From contig JAFABT010000086.1 of assembly GCA_023425905.1 (NCBI GenBank), positions 1 through 9,534 on the forward strand: a stretch of DNA of 9,534 nucleotides, written 5' to 3'. A model generated the notes under the pieces. That model was given only the letters and a program-made list of their open reading frames with translations. It had not been told where the DNA came from and made no database searches. Source of the stretch: Actinomycetes bacterium. Its GTDB lineage: Bacteria; Actinomycetota; Actinomycetes; Actinomycetales; Cellulomonadaceae. Of the stretch, positions 6,680-9,534 are shown one piece after another (position 1 is the first letter of the stretch; each line of letters begins with the position of its first letter). The translations under genes and the position numbers were made by a program.

Positions 6680-7414
6680 TCAGAGCCGGTAGCCGAGGTA
6701 GACGTCTCGCACGAGCGCGAGCGGGCCGCTCACCCGGAACCGCGCGGACCCGTTCGTCCAGATGATCTGCGCAACCGCCGGGTCCTTCGTCTGCACGACC
6801 CACGCACGCCCGGCCGTCTTGCCATTGGCGAGGACGACGTCGTGCCGCTCGAGGACCTCGGCGCCGTCCTCCTTGAGCCGGGTGACCACCGCCTTCGCGG
6901 CCTTGTCCGCCTGCTTCGCCGTGCGCCATTGACCAGCGACGACGTCGACCTGACGTTCCGGGCTCGCCGCGTACCGCACCTGCCACGCGTCAAGCGCACC
7001 GGCGCGCAGCGTCGCGACGTGCCGCTTCTGCGACGTGAGGACGAGGTCGAGCACGGTGTCCGGGATCGCCTCACCGAAGGCCGTCCCGGGCTTGCGCGCC
7101 GCCGGGGTCGCCCCCGCGGGAGCGAGCGGGGGTGCCGTGACGGTCGCCGTGACCGTGACCGTGGGCCCGGGGAGCGGCTCGGGCGTGAACGTGCCCCGGG
7201 ACCACAGCACGGCGAGCACGCCGAGCACGACGACGACCCCACCGAGCACGCCAAGGAGGATGCCGCGCCTCGTCGGGCCCGCGCCGGCATGACGGGGGGC
7301 GGCCCCCGCGGACGTCTCGTGGTCCTGCGTGACCTTCGCCTCGGTCTCGCTGCCGGGTGCGGCGGCGCGCGCCGGGGTGTCGTCGGGGCCTTGCAGGTCG
7401 GGGCGCTGGGCCAT
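6680..7414 (-). CDS. Single-pass membrane-anchored protein of unknown function
   Basis: I do not recognise a named family. The ATG at 7414 has a good ribosome binding site (GAGGAGG, 3 bases upstream) and gives 244 residues. Residues 1-48 are a polar, Ala/Pro/Glu-rich segment predicted cytoplasmic. RR at 49-50 precedes one hydrophobic helix (51-71, GILLGVLGGVVVVLGVLAVLW), then a Pro/Thr/Val-rich linker (75-110, with TVTVTATVTA). A folded C-terminal domain of about 130 residues (115-244), predicted outside the cell, contains AFGEAIPDTVLDLVLTSQ, GQWRTAKQADKAAKAVVTRL and RVSGPLALVRDVYLGYRL, and has no cysteine. The topology follows from the charges beside the helix. It stands alone, upstream of proC on the same strand and divergent from the cysteine-rich gene. 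An extracytoplasmic sensory or cell-wall role is possible but unsupported. Confidence 0.85.
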   Translation of the reverse strand: MAQRPDLQGPDDTPARAAAPGSETEAKVTQDHETSAGAAPRHAGAGPTRRGILLGVLGGVVVVLGVLAVLWSRGTFTPEPLPGPTVTVTATVTAPPLAPAGATPAARKPGTAFGEAIPDTVLDLVLTSQKRHVATLRAGALDAWQVRYAASPERQVDVVAGQWRTAKQADKAAKAVVTRLKEDGAEVLERHDVVLANGKTAGRAWVVQTKDPAVAQIIWTNGSARFRVSGPLALVRDVYLGYRL

Positions 7415-7516
7415 GGCCCTCCTCGATGTCGCTCGTCGTCGTCCGGAACGCCGTGCGGCCCGTCCCGTCCGATCCAGGCTACGTCGGAACGGCGCGACGC
7501 CCGCGACCGAGGTCGT

Positions 7517-7557
7517 GCCGTGAGCCGGGGCCGGGGCCGGGGCCGCGCCGTGAGCCG
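7517..7557. repeat. (GGGGCC)3 flanked by 11-base direct repeats
   Basis: GCCGTGAGCCG occurs at 7517-7527 and 7547-7557, exactly 30 bases apart, enclosing three GGGGCC units (7527-7544). The element sits 17-58 bases before the GTG of the cysteine-rich gene, where promoter upstream contacts would fall. It has only three adjacent G4 runs, with a fourth at 7568-7571. Confidence 0.7.
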
Positions 7558-7561
7558 CTCG

Positions 7562-7567
7562 TAGACT
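7562..7567 (+). promoter_or_regulatory. Candidate -10 box for leaderless transcript of the cysteine-rich gene
   Basis: TAGACT fits TANNNT and ends 7 bases before the GTG start at 7575, the same geometry as at proC. No convincing Shine-Dalgarno or -35 sequence is visible. The call rests on pattern and spacing. Confidence 0.4.
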
Positions 7568-7574
7568 GGGGCCG

Positions 7575-8453
7575 GTGAGCAGCACGGTGGAGACCCCCCT
7601 CGACACGCCCCGCACGTGGCTCGAGCTGCCGGACCCGGAATGGGACCCGCGAGCCGAGCCCGACGGCCCGGCCCAGGTGTTCCGTCTCGACCTCACCTGG
7701 CTCACGTCGTCATGGGGGTGCCTGTTCGGCGGCGGCTGCGAGGGCATCTACGCCGACCGGCCCAACGACGGCTGCTGCACCCTGGGCGCGCACTTCACCG
7801 ACGCCGCAGACGAGGAGCGCGTCGCCGCGCACGTCGCGGCCCTCACCCCCGAGCGGTGGCAGCGGCACCCCGCGAACCGGGGCGCCGGCCCCGGCGTCGC
7901 CCGCGACGACTGGACGACGACGGACGACGACGGCGACCGCGCGACGCTCCGGGCCGACGGGGCGTGCGTCCTGCTCAACGACCCCGGCTTCGCGGGCGGC
8001 CCGGGCTGCGCCCTCCACCACCTCGCGCTCGCCCAGGGCGTGAGCCACGTCGCGACCAAGCCCGACGTGTGCTGGCAGCTCCCGCTCCGGCGCAGCTACC
8101 GCGACGTCGAACGCCCCGACGGCTCGACGTACCTCGAGGTGACGATCACGGAGTACGACCGTCGCGGCTGGGGGCCGGGCGGGCACGACCTCGACTGGTA
8201 CTGCACGGGCAACCCGGCGGCGCACGAGGGGGCTGTCCCGGTGTTCCGCTCCTCGGAGAACGAGCTGCGCGAGCTCGTCGGGAACGCGGTGTACGACGTC
8301 GTCGTCGAGCGTTGCGAGGCGCTCATGCCCACGGTCCGGGCGGCGCAGGAGGCGGTGCTGGCCGGTGGGTCGGCGAGCGTGAGCCGCGCGGGGCGTCCGC
8401 TGCTCCCGCTCGAGGTGCACCCCGCGACGGTGCTCGCCGCGACCCGCCGCTGA
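7575..8453 (+). CDS. Cysteine-rich protein of unknown function, possibly DUF3109/YkgJ-like metal-binding
   Basis: A 292-residue soluble protein without signal peptide or membrane segment. It has nine cysteines: 49, 55, 67, 68, 131, 145, 166, 210 and 247. The pattern is C-x5-C-x11-CC in the first third (WGCLFGGGCEGIY, DGCCTLGAHF), then GACVLL, GGPGCALHHLA (141-151) and KPDVCWQLPLRR (162-173). A CC followed by GAHF, then a GCAL segment and KPxxCxxxP, recalls metal or Fe-S binding proteins of the YkgJ/DUF3109 type. I recall this resemblance by eye and have not tested it. The GTG start at 7575 lacks a ribosome binding site but has TAGACT 7 bases upstream. It is divergent from the membrane-protein gene and 78 bases upstream of radA on the same strand. 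The gene is clearly real from its residue composition; its function is unknown. Confidence 0.85.
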   Translation: MSSTVETPLDTPRTWLELPDPEWDPRAEPDGPAQVFRLDLTWLTSSWGCLFGGGCEGIYADRPNDGCCTLGAHFTDAADEERVAAHVAALTPERWQRHPANRGAGPGVARDDWTTTDDDGDRATLRADGACVLLNDPGFAGGPGCALHHLALAQGVSHVATKPDVCWQLPLRRSYRDVERPDGSTYLEVTITEYDRRGWGPGGHDLDWYCTGNPAAHEGAVPVFRSSENELRELVGNAVYDVVVERCEALMPTVRAAQEAVLAGGSASVSRAGRPLLPLEVHPATVLAATRR

Positions 8454-8461
8454 CCGCAGCG

Positions 8462-8521
8462 GCTCCCGGCAGCCGGCAGGCGTTGTCAGGCGCTGGCAGA
8501 GGCTGTCAGGGGCTGCGGGTA
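8462..8521. repeat. Degenerate 10-base direct repeats upstream of radA
   Basis: Six consecutive 10-base units resemble GCTGKCAGGS: GCTCCCGGCA, GCCGGCAGGC, GTTGTCAGGC, GCTGGCAGAG, GCTGTCAGGG and GCTGCGGGTA. The middle four are the most alike. The period matches one DNA helical turn, so each unit presents the same face. The fifth unit contains the TGTCA of the radA promoter, and the third contains a second TTGTCA 20 bases upstream. Confidence 0.65.
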
Positions 8522-8525
8522 GGTT
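8503..8525 (+). promoter_or_regulatory. radA promoter, PafBC/RecA-NDp damage-response type
   Basis: CTGTCAGGG (8503-8511), 8 bases, then TAGGTT (8520-8525) closely fits the mycobacterial RecA-independent damage-response promoter TTGTCRGTG-N8-TANNNT. There are two departures: C for the first T, and GGG for GTG. If transcription starts at the GTG at 8532, TGTCA is centred at -26, as described for PafBC-dependent promoters. No normal -35 box is present, also typical of this class. radA is a DNA repair gene, fitting this control. Confidence 0.7.
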
Positions 8526-8531
8526 CGCGCC

Positions 8532-9534
8532 GTGGCTGCAGCAGGGAACGGGACACGAACGAGCGCACGCGGCGGGGCCGCCGGTGCGCGGTCGGCGCGC
8601 ACGGGCTTCCGCTGCACCGAGTGCGGCTGGCAGACGGCCAAGTGGGTAGGGCGGTGCGGCGAGTGCCAGGAGTGGGGCAGCGTCGTCGCCGACGCGGGCC
8701 CGGGCGGCGGAGCGCCCCGCACGGTCGCGGCCTCCCCCGTCTCCGGTCCGGCCCGGCCGATCGCCGACATCGACGTCGAGTCCGCCCGGGCCAAGCCGAC
8801 GGGCGTCGGCGAGCTCGACCGCGTGCTCGGCGGCGGCATCGTGCCCGGCGCCGTGCTGCTCCTCGCAGGCGAGCCGGGCGTCGGCAAGTCCACCCTGCTC
8901 CTCGACGTCGCCGCCCGGGCCGCGCGCGGCGGACGCACCGTCCTCTACCTCACGGGCGAGGAGTCCGCGGGGCAGGTGCGGCTGCGGGCGGAACGCATCG
9001 GCGCGCTCGAGCCGAACCTCCTGCTCGCGGCGGAGACGGACCTCGGTTCGGTGCTCGGCCACATCGAGCAGTCGAACCCCGACCTCCTCGTCGTCGACTC
9101 CGTGCAGACGATCGCGTCGACCGAGGTCGAGGGCGCGCCCGGCGGCGTCGCGCAGGTGCGGGAGGTCGCCGGGGCGCTCATCGCCGCCGCCAAGCGGCGC
9201 AACCTGCCCGTCGTCCTCGTCGGGCACGTGACGAAGGACGGGTCCGTCGCCGGCCCGCGCACGCTCGAGCACCTCGTCGACGTCGTGTGCCAGTTCGAGG
9301 GTGACCGCCACTCCCGCCTGCGGCTGCTCCGTGCCGTGAAGAACCGCTACGGCCCCACGGACGAGGTCGGCTGCTTCGACCTCACCGAGACGGGGATCGA
9401 AGGGCTCCTCGACCCGAGCGGGCTGTTCCTCTCCCACACTCTCGGGGACGTGGCCGGGACGGCCGTCGGCGTCAGCCTCGAGGGGCGCCGGCCGCTCGCG
9501 ATCGAGGTCCAAGCCCTCGTCGCACCCTCCGTGC
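8532..9534 (+). CDS. radA: DNA repair protein RadA (partial, C-terminus beyond right edge)
   Basis: RadA (Sms) is a RecA-like ATPase that helps process recombination intermediates by driving branch migration. The window holds 334 of an expected roughly 460 residues. After an Ala/Gly/Arg-rich lead of about 25 residues comes the zinc finger C28-x2-C31 and C42-x2-C45, then GELDRVLGGGIVPGAV, Walker A GEPGVGKST (113-121), LYLTGEES, a Walker B-like LLVVDSVQT, and LVGHVTKDG. The RadA motif reads KNRYG (270-274) instead of the usual KNRFG. The Lon-like C-terminal domain is only beginning at the edge. The GTG start has no Shine-Dalgarno but lies 6 bases after a TANNNT box, consistent with a leaderless mRNA. 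In many actinobacteria disA follows radA. Confidence 0.97.
   Translation, partial: MAAAGNGTRTSARGGAAGARSARTGFRCTECGWQTAKWVGRCGECQEWGSVVADAGPGGGAPRTVAASPVSGPARPIADIDVESARAKPTGVGELDRVLGGGIVPGAVLLLAGEPGVGKSTLLLDVAARAARGGRTVLYLTGEESAGQVRLRAERIGALEPNLLLAAETDLGSVLGHIEQSNPDLLVVDSVQTIASTEVEGAPGGVAQVREVAGALIAAAKRRNLPVVLVGHVTKDGSVAGPRTLEHLVDVVCQFEGDRHSRLRLLRAVKNRYGPTDEVGCFDLTETGIEGLLDPSGLFLSHTLGDVAGTAVGVSLEGRRPLAIEVQALVAPSV

Noticed and set aside
6659..6700. TCAGAGCCGG direct repeat 21 bases apart at the stop codon of the membrane-protein gene
   Set aside because: Only 10 bases are identical and the rest of the units diverge, which is unremarkable in GC-rich DNA, although the spacing equals that of the repeat near the regulator.
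1..9534. Search for mobile elements, CRISPR arrays, tRNA or rRNA genes and phage-type genes
   Set aside because: No transposase or integrase motifs, terminal inverted repeats, regularly spaced identical repeats or tRNA-like cloverleafs were seen; gene content and base composition are uniform.

Overview
The window is GC-rich DNA (roughly 70% or more, with strong G/C bias at third codon positions and frequent GTG starts). It comes from a high-GC Gram-positive actinobacterium, most likely of the order Micrococcales (Cellulomonas-type), although the sequence alone does not fix the genus. Everything looks chromosomal: there are no insertion sequences, phage genes, CRISPR arrays or tRNA/rRNA genes.

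The left half is an L-arabinose utilisation locus on the minus strand. Reading in the direction of transcription, a LacI-family regulator (5722-4688) is followed by a roughly 170-base control region. Next come araB ribulokinase, araD ribulose-5-phosphate 4-epimerase and araA arabinose isomerase, chained by two 4-base GTGA overlaps. After a 133-base gap comes the start of a YtfQ-like sugar-binding lipoprotein, cut by the left edge. Together these would import a pentose and convert L-arabinose to D-xylulose 5-phosphate. The control region has a perfect TTGACA -35 box, a weak -10 box and two lac-type palindromic operators whose centres are 21 bases apart, one over each promoter element. It also holds an inverted repeat near the mRNA start and a 21-base tandem repeat at the regulator's 3' end.

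In the middle, proC (pyrroline-5-carboxylate reductase) lies directly upstream of the LacI regulator and overlaps it by 4 bases (ATGA), so the sugar regulator appears co-transcribed with a proline biosynthesis gene. Upstream of proC is a gene for an unrecognised single-pass membrane-anchored protein (7414-6680, minus).

The right part is on the plus strand: a cysteine-rich protein of unknown function (7575-8453), then radA (from 8532, cut by the right edge). The radA promoter matches the DNA-damage PafBC/RecA-NDp type: TGTCA, 11 bases, then TAGGTT, and a GTG start 6 bases later. It is preceded by degenerate 10-base direct repeats. proC and the cysteine-rich gene also have TANNNT boxes 7 bases before their start codons, suggesting leaderless transcripts.

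I do not see a clearly new multi-gene system. The most interesting items are the radA promoter with its helix-phased repeats, the architecture of the arabinose operator region, the proC-regulator coupling, and the two uncharacterised proteins.
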